Source: Coptodactyla brooksi (taxonomy: Eukaryota; Arthropoda; Insecta; Coleoptera; Scarabaeidae). From it: a stretch of DNA of 24,312 bases. Made by a program: the position numbers and the translations under genes. The stretch is from positions 1-24,312 of the forward strand of contig JAWQRM010000313.1 of assembly GCA_033557675.1 (NCBI GenBank). The letters are read 5' to 3'. Positions 1 through 9,822 of the stretch are shown here, piece after piece; position 1 is the first letter of the stretch; each line of letters begins with the position of its first letter. The notes beneath the pieces are model-generated. The model was not told the DNA's origin and searched no databases. It saw only the letters and a program-made list of their open reading frames with translations.

Positions 1-264
1 AGCAGACAGTTTTACTGGCAATATAAAGTAAACATACCACAAAATTATATTTTCGGTACCGTTAATCTTTAATTTTTTATGGCAAGTAATATCTGTCAAA
101 TGTATTGAGTGTTTTGGTTCATCATGTGTATTCATCAAACACAGTTAACAGGTTAAAAAATGATTACAGCCCATACACAATAAACTCATTTAAGCAATCC
201 AACAACAACATGTAGTATAAATTGATAAGAATGTGTTGTTAAAGTATACTTTTTACTTTTCTAG

Positions 265-443
265 GATCCAAGGTTGGAATTCTTAAAAAAGGTGATCATC
301 GGATTCTTGTCAGGTACAATAGGTTCATTAGCAAACATTCCGTTTGATGTTGCAAAGTCAAGAATACAGGGTCCTCAGCCAAAAAGTGGAGCTATATACC
401 ATGGCACCATCTCGACAATTAAACGCGTCTACAAGGAAGAAGG
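265..443 (+). CDS. SLC25A21: SLC25A21 penultimate coding exon (mitochondrial 2-oxodicarboxylate carrier)
   Basis: This exon encodes about 60 residues of an inner-membrane solute carrier that exchanges 2-oxoadipate and 2-oxoglutarate, linking lysine and tryptophan breakdown to the matrix. It starts right after an acceptor (TTTTCTAG, ending at 264) in phase 0 and ends at 443 in phase 2, before a GT donor at 444. The translation begins DPRLEFLKK and contains NIPFDVAKSRIQGPQPKSG. This is the third-repeat signature PxDxxKxR of the mitochondrial carrier family, with the RIQGPQP extension characteristic of the oxodicarboxylate carrier. It ends VYKEEG, and the split glycine codon is completed by the exon at 1495. 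Upstream exons lie outside the window. The family assignment is from recognition of the sequence and is very secure. Confidence 0.93.
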
Positions 444-1494
444 GTACTGATTTTTTTACTTTTAAAGCATGAACTTTATTGGTACTGTATATAGTAAGAT
501 GGATGCAGTGAATCATGGCAAGAAAGCTGAATGCAGATAAACTTAATTTTAAGAATACCTGCCCACTGTTTATCCTGATGGGATATCCAATGGTCTAGAG
601 TAGATACTTGAGTGTCTTCCTCTTTCCTTAATAGTATAGTATTTGATGTGATCAGTTGCTAATTAATAATGGCTCATAGATTTGTTTTTCATTTTGGCCA
701 TTTCATGTTCATTAGCCCGTCATTAGGATGGTTAATTATCTACATCAACATTCCATGAATATTTTCCCTTATCTCATAGTATTTTTACCACTTCCTCCTA
801 CTGTTTTATGTTTCTTGCTTTATTTTTCTCCATAGCTTAATCTGTGGCCTTTCTCTGTTTATTCCCCTGCTACCACCGTGGCTTTGGAAACTTATTGATG
901 TTGTTTATTGATATGTATTGAACAATTTGATATATTAACAGTGCTTTATTTAGGATAGTTCTCCACCAATCAAAAGAAACGAAATTGGTCAAAAGAACTT
1001 TTGAAGATTACTAAGGAACATGGGTACGAAAGGTGTAAATACACCTGTAGAATCGGTAGAAGCTAAGTATTGAGACAAAGAAATATAATTGTAAATCAAT
1101 GTTGAACATGACATTATACTTTTCTAAAATAGTTCATTTATATGAAATATCTATACTTTTATAATAAGCCAAGTAATATTGACTAGATTTTGTTATAGAA
1201 TGTTGGTTTTAAGACAGCTTGTAATTTTATGCTTCATCTTTACAATCCTTATACAAAAAGCAACAAACCACCTACTGTTCTGCTATGTTTAAATATAACA
1301 TCATTAATGTCTGCTATGTTTACTACATGCAATGCCTGCTGCATCTCCACCGCTTGCCATTATTTGCTGTGACTATTGTATATATACTGCATACTATTTC
1401 TTTTCAAAATGGTGTAGTAAATACAAATGCATTTATTAATTTTTATCGATAAGATGGTAAAATCCATGAGTAAGTTAAATGTTTTTTGTTACAG
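444..1494 (+). other. SLC25A21: Intron of SLC25A21
   Basis: This intron of about 1.05 kb starts with GTACTG and ends with TTTTTTGTTACAG. The phase-2 splice joins GG to A, giving a glycine codon and restoring the carrier reading frame. The interior is AT-rich, with no coding sequence I can support. Confidence 0.85.
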
Positions 1495-1615
1495 ATTTTT
1501 TGCATTGTACAAAGGAACAGTACCTAAAATAATGCGACTTGGCCCTGGAGGAGCTATCATGTTGCTTCTTTACGAGTATGTCTACAATTATTTGGACCAA
1601 AGATTCCCAGATTAA
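1495..1615 (+). CDS. SLC25A21: SLC25A21 terminal coding exon
   Basis: This is the last coding exon. Spliced to the exon ending at 443, it reads FFALYKGTVPKIMRLGPGG, then a hydrophobic stretch (AIMLLLYEYVY), ending NYLDQRFPD with stop TAA at 1613-1615. It carries the end of the third carrier repeat, with the FxALYKG and PxxxRxGPGGA motifs and the sixth transmembrane helix. The C-terminus matches the family's usual end point, so the protein is not truncated here. An ATG-initiated frame from 1427 runs into this exon but is intronic; the acceptor at 1491-1494 defines the true boundary. The stop codon coincides with the first bases of a tandem repeat (1613-2184). Confidence 0.93.
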
Positions 1616-2184
1616 GTACAAGAAAGATTATTTGCAATCTTTTAGACCATTCCAATTTTAGATTTTAATTATGTATTTTATATAACTCTTGTGGATTTTA
1701 TTTGGTACATGGTTTTATATATTATTATACAAGAGTGTTAAATTTTATTTTAAAGTGTACGTCAATTTTAAGTAGTTTAATTTTCAATGCTTATTTTTAT
1801 TAAGTACAAGAAAGATCATTTACAATCTTTTCGACCATTCGAATCTTAGATTTTAATTATGTAACTCTACCTTTTGTTGATTTTATTTGGTATATGGTTT
1901 TATGTCATTATATAACAGTGTTCAGTTTTATTTCAAAATGATCTGTAGATCAGTTTTAAGTATTAAAATGTTCAATACTTGTTTTTGTTGAGTACAAGAA
2001 AGATCATTTACAATCTTTTCGACTATTCCAATTTTAGATTTTAATTATGTATTTTATATAACTCTTATCTTTTGTTGATTTTATTTGATGAATAGTTTTA
2101 TATATCACTATACAAAAGTGTTTTATTTCAAAATGATTTATACACCAGTTTTAAGTAGTTAAATTTTCAATGTTGTGTTTTATT
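1613..2184 (+). repeat. Three-copy 188-bp tandem repeat in the SLC25A21 3' UTR
   Basis: Copies start at 1613, 1801 and 1989, each opening with (T)AAGTACAAGAAAGAT or TGAGTACAAGAAAGATC. They share internal blocks such as TTTTAGATTTTAATTATGTA. The spacing is 188 in both steps, with substitutions and small indels between copies. The first copy begins on the stop codon, so the array makes up the proximal 3' UTR. Confidence 0.85.
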
Positions 2185-2299
2185 TAGTTTATAATTGCAC
2201 ACCTGTGTAAAGCTGTTTTCTTTTATATATGCATTCTAAACCACAGAGAAGTATTACCGAGATTGTCCGAGTAAAATATTTTTATATTTAAAATTTGTC

Positions 2300-2305
2300 A
2301 ATAAA
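2300..2305 (+). terminator. Possible poly(A) signal of SLC25A21
   Basis: An AATAAA lies about 690 bases after the SLC25A21 stop, just past the tandem repeat. In sequence this AT-rich the hexamer is weak evidence. Another occurs near 3018. Confidence 0.25.
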
Positions 2306-2309
2306 TTTA

Positions 2310-3095
2310 AAATATTTTTATAATTCGGAAAGCCATAATCCAGTTAGTGCAGATTGGGAATCTTACATGTAGTAAAAACTCTACTCTTTCACATATTAAA
2401 ATTCATCCTAAAACTTGAAAAAAGAAATATTTTCCTGCAAACCCGAAGTCAGTTTAACATAAAATAACCTGAGAATTATTATTATTAGCATTAGGGGCTG
2501 TATCAAGGAAACATGACCCAAAAATATGATTTCCCATAGTCCCCAGCTCATGCATTAACTGTTTCAGGATGTTGGGTGTGGACATATATCGTTGTTAACT
2601 CCTTTAGTGAAAGTAAACCTTACGCACAGATGAAACCTATTCTTTTAAAGAATTTTGTGAATAATTGCAAATAATTTTATTTCACTTCTTGAAAACATGG
2701 ACGCAAAGATTTCTGGTTTTAGGGAAGTTTTTTAATGAGTTGTAGCAGGATATAGGGTTGCATTAAAGATTTTAAATTCAACATCTTGGTAGCACCCCTA
2801 CAAGGGCTAGGAAAAATCTGAATATTTAAGAAACTTGACGTTTTAGTATATATGAGATTCCCAAGGTGTGGTTTTTTTTAATCTCCACTAATTCGGACTA
2901 AGACTATTCACACGCAGCGTACAAAAAATGCATCTGTCATATACCGATAACGTATAAATGTCTATTTTGTATATTTATATGATTAGTATTGCACATGTGA
3001 AATTAGGTTTATAACAATAAATATGTTTTATAAAAACTATTTATTACACGTTGTTTTTACCAAAATAATTGAAGAATGACATTTATTGACATTGT
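2310..3095. other. Intergenic, no gene seen
   Basis: AT-rich sequence between the SLC25A21 3' end and the pogo element. I see no ORF with recognisable content, no RNA gene and no clear repeat. Confidence 0.5.
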
Positions 3096-5238
3096 AGTAA
3101 GGTAAGTCGGGGTAAATGGGTCATACTTTTACAACGTTATTTCTAAACTCTGAATACTAACTTCAATAGTGTACAAACTGGCAAGTCACGGAAGTTCAAA
3201 ATTTCCAGGTTCATTTATTGTTACTTTTAATGGTATAACTTAATTTATGAAATATAGTTAGCTTATTTTTTTTCTCTGTACATTTTTTTAAAATGTGTGC
3301 CCTGCACCCAGTTACCTCGAGTAATAGGGGTAAATAGATCCCCCCTTGATATCTCCCTAACATGTTCTTACATTTTCAACTGGAGCACCTGGATAGGTCT
3401 ATTGATAATTCTTCTCACTTAGAATAGTCTTGGTGTATTAATTATTTCAGTGATTGCAATTAAAAATTGCAATGTTATGATTTAAAGAAAACTGTTTTCT
3501 TCTTTTTTTATATTTTTTTATTGAGAATAATTTACATTTTAATATGGAAAAAATACTACCTTAAAATGTATTACTCAACATATAAAAACAAAAACTGGGG
3601 CAAATATATGACGAAAAAGAAAACATAAACTATCTTAATGAACCTTAACGAAAGTTATAAAGATGTGGTTTCATAAAAAACTTATAAAGACACAATTTTC
3701 TGTTAGTAGTGTTCCTTTCGGGCAGCTTGGGCTTCACCGTTTTAATTATGTCATCATACGGCACAGAATGGATATCATCTACAGAAGGGAACATGAATTT
3801 AGTTCCGCTTCCGGTTTCTCCGATATGTTTTAAAAAACAATTTTTGAACCAATTAACAAACAATGTTGTCTCCATCCCTCCATCAGTTGCTGCAATACCC
3901 GTTTGTGTGACCTCACCCCCATACACCCAGTTCTCCATAATAGGCTTTCCGTTACAAACACAGAGCATAGGGAGTTTTTTACCATCCGCGGAGCAGCCCA
4001 GTAACACAATGGTATTTTCACGACCTGAAGAACTGGTTTTTCTCTGACATTTTACACCAACAGCTCCAACCACTTTTGTTTTAGACGGATCATGACAAAA
4101 AGATGTTTCGTCGCATGCAATTGCGTCTCTACACGCAATTGTAAGACCTGTCCGGGCTTTCCAATTAAATTCAGCTTATGAACGATGTTGGTTAATTTAT
4201 CAAAATAGTCATAAATTACCCAAGATTTAGTTTGATCACATCTAACGTGTTCAATACTTTGTGGCTTTTTAAGAGATAGATTATGCCGACGCCTGAAAGC
4301 TATAAACCAGTCACTCCCCGGGCGGTTGTTTTTGAACATAGTTTTTAAGTGATTTTGATTAATGTAGAGTTCTACTACATCAAATACCTCTTTCCGAGAT
4401 AAACCGAATCCATTTCTTTCCATGGTTTTAATGCAATTCGTTAACTCTACTTCATCGCTTGAATTAAGGTAAGATTGAACACCTCCTCCTCCATGTTCAC
4501 TCCCTGAAACATTTACTTTGCCACGGGTACCACAAACATGATGTTTCACTGTGGATCTTGGAATGTTGTAAAAATGTGCCGCCCCTGTAACAGACTTGTT
4601 GCCATTTTTTACATCATCTACGGCATTTCGAAGGTCTTCCGTGGTATATGCTCCACCCTCCGCACCCTTCTGTGTCTTTCTGGTATGAGTTCGCACCATC
4701 CTCTACATCGAACAAAAACTTAAATTAATGTTCAAATAGGGGAACTTACCCAATAGTAAAATTACTGCTTTGGGGTATTTGAGTCCCACGTGGGGTAACA
4801 TGGTCCACTATTGACCCAGATGCCCCAGAACAATGGCCCTTTTACCCCATTTTGCAATATTTTTCGGGGCAACTGGACCATCCCTTCACGATATTGTGGT
4901 GTAGTTTAAATAATTTTTTAGCTTACTTAACTATGTATCAGTAGCTTATAATCATATGAAAAACGCAAAAATTAAACAATATGACTTACCGTATCAACAG
5001 AAGAATTAATTGTAACTGCCTCCGTCGCTCGTTGCTTTTGAAAAAAAGGTAGTACAAACTATGCACTCACTCATACGTTATCTAGCAAAGCACCTGAATA
5101 ATAACCTGTTGTTTAGCATCATCTGTCATATTTTCTGCTACTACCAAGCTATAAAACTTGAAAATGTAAGTGAAGTTAGAAACAAATCGCCCATGGCCCA
5201 GTTACCTCATGGGCCCGTTTACCCCGACTTACCTTACT
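3096..5238 (-). mobile_element. Pogo/Tigger-type DNA transposon, complete ends, inactive
   Basis: Terminal inverted repeats of 25 bp bound the element. The left one (3096-3120) starts AGTAAGGTAAGTCGGGGTAA, and its reverse complement lies at 5214-5238 with one mismatch. Inner GGGGTAA-type motifs recur near 4770-4870. The element is 2.14 kb, the usual size for autonomous pogo-like elements, and encodes a pogo transposase on the minus strand. The expected TA target duplication is not clean: TA lies one base beyond the right TIR, but TG is at the corresponding left position. Confidence 0.85.
3645..4699 (-). pseudogene. Pogo-like transposase, frameshifted and internally deleted
   Basis: The N-terminal part (4699 down to about 4145) opens MVRTHTRKTQKG. 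It has a psq-type helix-turn-helix (NGNKSVTGAAHFYNIPRSTV) at residues 30-50, then a CENP-B-like second DNA-binding region containing GLSRKEVFDVVE and RPGSDWFIAFRRRHNLS. A frameshift follows at about 4105-4145, where a 9-bp inverted repeat (CAATTGCGT) lies. In the new frame the DDE domain begins with CDETSF, whose Asp (4110-4112) is the first catalytic residue, and continues VVGAVGVKCQ, GCSADGKKLPMLCVCNGKP and NWFKNCFLKHIG. At about 3815 the sequence jumps to C-terminal-type residues (PSVDDIHSVPYDDI), so the part that should hold the second and third catalytic acids is missing. The element cannot make an active enzyme. Confidence 0.85.
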
Positions 5239-5340
5239 CTAATTACAAAACTAAATAATTTAAATTGTTACATACCTTTCTAAAGGTCGGTATATGTCTT
5301 TGGGACGAACTATTTATTCTGTTCCTCAGTTTTATCCAGT

Positions 5341-5572
5341 ATTGACTGACAATGATCTAATACTACGTAATTGAACACTAGCAAGTTAGTCGAGATGATT
5401 GTATTTAAAGCACATACTGAATAGATTCTTATTTCTTGAAGCTATGCATTGAAGCTATGTTATGATTGACTGACAATGATCTAATACTACGTAATTGAAC
5501 TCCAACAAGTTAGTCGAGATGATTGTATTTCAGGCACATACTGAATAGATTCTTATTTCTTGAAGCTATGCA
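5341..5572 (+). repeat. 124-bp tandem duplication, two copies
   Basis: Copies begin ATTGACTGACAATGATCTAA at 5341 and again at 5465, and share TAGTCGAGATGATTGTATTT and the end TTCTTGAAGCTATGCA. The second copy is slightly short at its 3' end. There are few differences between copies, so the duplication looks recent. Confidence 0.9.
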
Positions 5573-6427
5573 AAAAGAAACAATATAATCACATTGTCAT
5601 ATTATAATTTTCGTTATTAAGCTTACAAGTGGAAATATCTTCTGCAATCCTTTGCTTGCTTCTGTAGACATACTTTTGCTAGCCCTCTTTAATGGCAGCA
5701 GTAAGTCTTTGAAAATTTTGATATCATTTGCAATTTGATAATAAATAACCGCTACTTTCGACCTGTGATCGTACTTTATCGAAATGTTCTTTATCCAAGT
5801 TGCTGTTGGAGCAGAAAACCAGAAAGACAACGTAACGAGTTGATCGGTAAAATGTCCGCTATAAGGAACTTGCAAATGGCGGTGGAAGAAAAGTTACACC
5901 TTGCAGTCAATGCAAGCAATTTGGACCGAAAGTATCCAGCCGCTAATATCTCCAAAAGACTTTTCACCAGGATTTCGAAATGATACATAATAAGCTGTCC
6001 CATTTATACCAAGCCTCCGATACCAATCGGAAGATGGCGAGAGGTTCCCTGAATATATATAGGGTGTTTCAGCACAGCGATGATAAACTTTCAGGAGAGA
6101 TATAGTACACCTAGATGATAGGAAATCACATGAAAATAAAATATTCTGAAATACCACTTAATTGTTTTTGGCTCTCTCTGCAAGAAGATTTTCCAGCCGT
6201 ATCAAGACAATCATTGATCACTTTACTGCAATTTTCAACATCTTATTTGTGTAGATTTGGATTTTCTGCATTCACGAACATAAAATAAAAAAAAATCAAG
6301 ACTTGGAAATATGTATTAAACATATCGTAAGAGTTGAATTTTTACATCCAAATATAAAAGAAAGTATTCAGAAGCAAATATGTGGTTGTTATATTTGTTT
6401 TTGTCATTTATATAAAAGTGGGGGAGG
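5573..6427. other. Unassigned stretch with short ORFs on both strands
   Basis: Short open frames overlap on both strands between 5597 and 6157, but none shows a motif I recognise. The segment around 6050-6160 (AGGGTGTTTCAGCACAGC) has the feel of a transposon end, without a matching inverted partner. I cannot assign a function. Confidence 0.4.
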
Positions 6428-7163
6428 ATTGCAGTGTCCGTGTCATGCTCCGATTTCGCTGAAAATTTTACACAGCGTTAAGGTTGTGTTAAAACGTGTG
6501 TTTGTGAAAAAAATTTGTGCGGAAACGAAGGGGGCGCCCGAAAAAGCCCCTTAAAGTGGGTGATGTCGCGGCGCGCGCACTGCACTACCATTGGTTTTCA
6601 ACACGCCAGCTGATGTCACGCATGCGCACTCCACTAGCATCATTGTAGTACAATACACAAAACAGTTGTTTACATCATATTTTGATTATAAGCCGCGAAT
6701 TTTATGAATGAGGTAAACGACGGATTCCGGAGATTGCGCCGCGACGTCGCGTCCGCGCCGCGATGTCACCCGGCGGCGGATGATTTTTCACAAAATTTCA
6801 CGAGAATTCAATTTACAAATTTGTAAATAACGCGAAAGAAAACTTGAAGATCGTTTACGTCTCACAAGTACCGTATTTTTCGACTATAAACCGCGTCTAA
6901 TATGCATCGCCTGGGTTAAAAAAAGTATTTTGTGTAATGTATTAATCTAATGCTAGTAAAGTGCGCATGCGCGACATCAGCTGGCGTGTAGAAAACCAAT
7001 TGTAGTGGAGTGCGCGCGTTGCGACATCACCCTCTTTCAGGGGGTTTTTCAGGCGCCTCTTTCGTTTCCGCACAAAAATGTTTTCACGTACACACGTTTT
7101 AACACAACCTTAACACTGTGTAAAATTTTCAGCGAAATCAAAGCATGACACGGACACTGCAAT
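6428..7163. mobile_element. GC-rich foldback element with about 236-bp inverted arms
   Basis: The left arm (about 6428-6663) starts ATTGCAGTGTCCGTGTCATG. The right arm (about 6928-7163) is its imperfect reverse complement, ending CATGACACGGACACTGCAAT. Shared blocks include CGCTGAAAATTTTACACAG, GTTAAAACGTGTG, GGAAACGAA and CAGCTGATGTC. The central part is CpG-rich (GCCGCGACGTCGCGTCCGCG, near 6738), in sharp contrast with the AT-rich surroundings. It encodes no transposase, so it is probably non-autonomous. The CAGTG ends would suit a hAT-type element, but I find no 8-bp target duplication. Confidence 0.75.
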
Positions 7164-7490
7164 TTAGCCAAAAGGGGCTTCTATTATTAATATGTACATA
7201 TTATTAAATTTACAATACTTTTTGTTTATTCTTTCATAATAACCTATTATTTCATATTTGTTTTATTGCATATTTATGTATAAACCTATTTTTGTAGACC
7301 CATTAGTTAATAAAATTAAAATTAATAATATATACCAATCATAACCATACAACATTTTACTGTACCGTCAAACTTAAAAATAATTCAGTGTTCCACGAGC
7401 AAAACAAGTTTGAGAAACACTGCACTACACTATAACCTGGATATTTGCTACTTACTTAAATATTCTTTCAAGCCTTAATACCTTTAAGGA
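7164..7490. other. AT-rich spacer with a hAT-like terminal motif
   Basis: No gene is seen. At 7389-7425 a CAGTGTTCC...GAGAAACACTG motif resembles the terminal sequence of hAT elements (CAGTGTTTCTCAAACTTG on the minus strand). It could be one end of a decayed insertion, but a partner end was not found. Confidence 0.25.
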
Positions 7491-7537
7491 AGATGGCGCT
7501 GTACTCCACGCACAAGCCGTGGAGTACAGCGCCATCT
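7491..7537 (+). repeat. Perfect 20-bp hairpin with 7-nt loop
   Basis: The arm AGATGGCGCTGTACTCCACG (7491-7510) is followed by loop CACAAGC and the exact reverse complement at 7518-7537. The arms are GC-rich in an AT-rich setting. It could be a cruciform, the remains of two abutting element ends, or part of a promoter. Confidence 0.85.
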
Positions 7538-8355
7538 CGATTCCTGGCCTATAACGTCATAGTCATTATTGATGGGGAGAATTCAAATTTCCCGCGTTGT
7601 TACAATCGTATCTCTAAGCTGTCTTTGCATAGAATTAAAATACGATCTAGTAGGTTGGTTTTGGCGATTGTTTCTTAGTGGAATTTAGCCGAGAGCGTCA
7701 GATACGAAGGAGTGCCGATTTATATTGATTGGTATGTATATTTAACAAATATCTCATAATACCGTTTATATCTGGGCTAGGTATGCAACGAATAATAGTA
7801 AACACCATACAAAAAAAGTAATTGATATATCTGTGTAATTTTTGCGCACAATAATAACGCATTAACGAATTATTAATAACGCATAATAATACAATAACGA
7901 TAATTACGCATTTAAGACTGCTTTATTTATGTAAAAATATTCGATTCACAAAGCACTTCAACACGAAGAAACCCTCATACTCTTTTGACAGTTATATTGT
8001 TATATTGAAGGAGATAACAATATAATTATATAACCATCTACAACGTAAATGGTTATTGAACAGCTGGAAAGAATGGTTAAAAGCAAACTAAGTATAAGAA
8101 AATACATTTGATATCAGTAAATGTAGAAAGTTATGCAACAATAAAAGTCTAATACTGTATTGCGACAAGTGAGTTTGTTAATCTAGAACCTAATTTACTA
8201 AGTTAACGGTATTTAAACCATTGTCACCATTATACCAATTTAAAATGCATGCTAGATACACATTTCTCTAATCAAGTTAGCATTATCTGGAGCAATGAAA
8301 AAGTGTGTTACTAAGTCACAGGTTCCAAATTCACAACTTTTAAGTTAACTGTACA
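7538..8355. other. Intergenic, possible upstream non-coding exon only
   Basis: The 7540-7731 part is less AT-rich than its surroundings and ends in a fair donor (TTG then GTATGT at 7732). It could be a 5' non-coding exon for the gene at 9823, which has an acceptor just before its start codon. This is a guess. The rest (7740-8355) is AT-rich with nothing identifiable. Confidence 0.2.
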
Positions 8356-8357
8356 TA

Positions 8358-9179
8358 CAGTGCCGTCTAAAAGTATCCGGACACTTTTACCGAGACCCAG
8401 TTCGACCTTTAGTAGTTGTTTGAGATAGTTTCCGAATCGATCCAGCGTCACCGCGTGGAGGTACTGCGCCTGGAACAAAGGTTACTTTTTTGTTCCTTCA
8501 ACTCGATGCCGCCACAAGCCGAAGAAATTTTTTCTGCAGGTCTGGTATAGACGATCTTCTTCGTACTTCAGGACTATAAACTTCCCACCACTTTCATATT
8601 CGTACCTGCAGCTATTTCCGAGCAATCAGCGTCTGAAGCTTTCGAGTGATGTCTGTGATAAGAGCACAATCACTGTAAAATTTTGCCAGTATACTGGTGA
8701 CAGTCAGGCATTCCCAAAGAAGTAACTGTTTTCCAGAAAAAAATCGATTATCGATCGATGATCTGCTGAAAAACGTGCTTCTTCAGAGCAGTTTTCCAGA
8801 TGCTTTTCCTTGCGAATCGATTCTTTTACCGTTTTCTCTCCATAGCTCTTGAAGGCCATCGATTTCATGTCGTTTGATGTATGGTACACCTCTCTGCCTG
8901 CTCTTATCACAGATATCACTGGAAAGTTTTAGACACTGATTGCTCTGAGATGCCTGCAGGTACAAATCTGAAAGAGGCAGGAATTTCATAGCCCTGAAGT
9001 ACGAAGAAGATTGTCTAAAGAAGACCTACGGAAAAAATTTTGGTCTGTGGCGACATCGAGTTCAAGGACAAAAAGTAACCTTTCGATCAATTCGAAAACT
9101 ATCTCAGGTTGAAGAGCACAAAATTTTTGATGGAAAAATTCTACATTAAATTATCCAGCACGACTTTTAGACAGTACTG
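8358..9179. mobile_element. TA-flanked foldback MITE (Tc1/mariner-type ends), 822 bp
   Basis: The left end CAGTGCCGTCTAAAAGT at 8358 is preceded by TA (8356-8357). The right end ACTTTTAGACAGTACTG stops at 9179 and is followed by TA (9180-9181), matching the TA target duplication of Tc1/mariner elements. Most of the element is inverted. The left arm to about 8670 and the right arm from about 8895 share GATAAGAGCA/TGCTCTTATC, CGTACTTCAG, CTGCAGGTAC, AACTCGATG and AAGGTTAC blocks in opposite orientation. No transposase is encoded, so it must have been moved in trans. Confidence 0.85.
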
Positions 9180-9181
9180 TA

Positions 9182-9811
9182 TACTCTAACTTCTAACAGC
9201 TACTAATTCAAATACTATTTATGTAGACCTGGTTGTCATTTATAAAACTCAAAGCTGGGCGTTTGTTGACGTGCGCCTCTTGTATTCTTACGTCCTACTT
9301 AATTAAATATTGCAATTGGAAAGTAGGAAAATAGATATGACAGCTATGCTTCGCAGTTTCGATAACCGTGGCTGAAGCCATGGAAGTAACGCATTTTGTT
9401 TCTGTTCTGAGAAAGTGTCATTCGTCAAAAGATTCATGAAACACCAAAATTATCATATATCAATCTAAGACGATAATTGACAGAGACACCTCTGTCTCTG
9501 GTGGGTCCGTAAGATGCCGACTTTGTCGGCGAAATGTGCATCGAGCAGTTGATTTTTTAGAATGATTATGATTCTTTGCTTGGAAAGCATTCTAAGAAAG
9601 GTGACCACATATATGGTTGAACCATCCAACTGCAGATGTGGATTGTTAGAAAATTTAGTTGAAACTCCTTATTTTTAAGATCATTTTTTCCTATAAGTAT
9701 GTAAGTACGCATTTTAGCTGACCAAGTTTTTCCTTTCAAACAACCAAGTTAACCTCCCAGATATAAGTTAGCCTTCCAGATCCTCAATAATCCTCTTTAT
9801 TCTTCCAATAG
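9182..9811. other. Upstream region of the 452-aa gene
   Basis: No coding content is seen. The 3' end (CTCTTTATTCTTCCAATAG, ending 9811) is a good polypyrimidine tract and acceptor, so the right part is probably intron of the following gene. A small hairpin (CAGAGAC...GTCTCTG, about 9480-9500) is present. Confidence 0.45.
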
Positions 9812-9822
9812 GTTCTGTTAAT

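Noticed and set aside
954..1023. Possible extra or alternative SLC25A21 exon (acceptor at 953, phase-2 donor GG/GTACGA at 1024, with KELLKITKEHG similar to the real exon's VYKEEG end)
   Set aside because: An in-frame TAG occurs at 956-958 at the start of the would-be exon, and the carrier protein is already complete without it.
3709..4047. 112-aa plus-strand ORF
   Set aside because: It is the reverse-strand shadow of the pogo transposase; the minus strand carries the recognisable motifs.
5597..6157. Overlapping ORFs on both strands that could hint at a gene
   Set aside because: No motif, splice signals or codon pattern favour either strand.
6303..6554. 83-aa plus-strand ORF
   Set aside because: It spans the boundary of the foldback element and has no domain.
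8704..8989. Two minus-strand ORFs of about 70 aa
   Set aside because: They lie in the loop and right arm of the foldback MITE, with no recognisable content.
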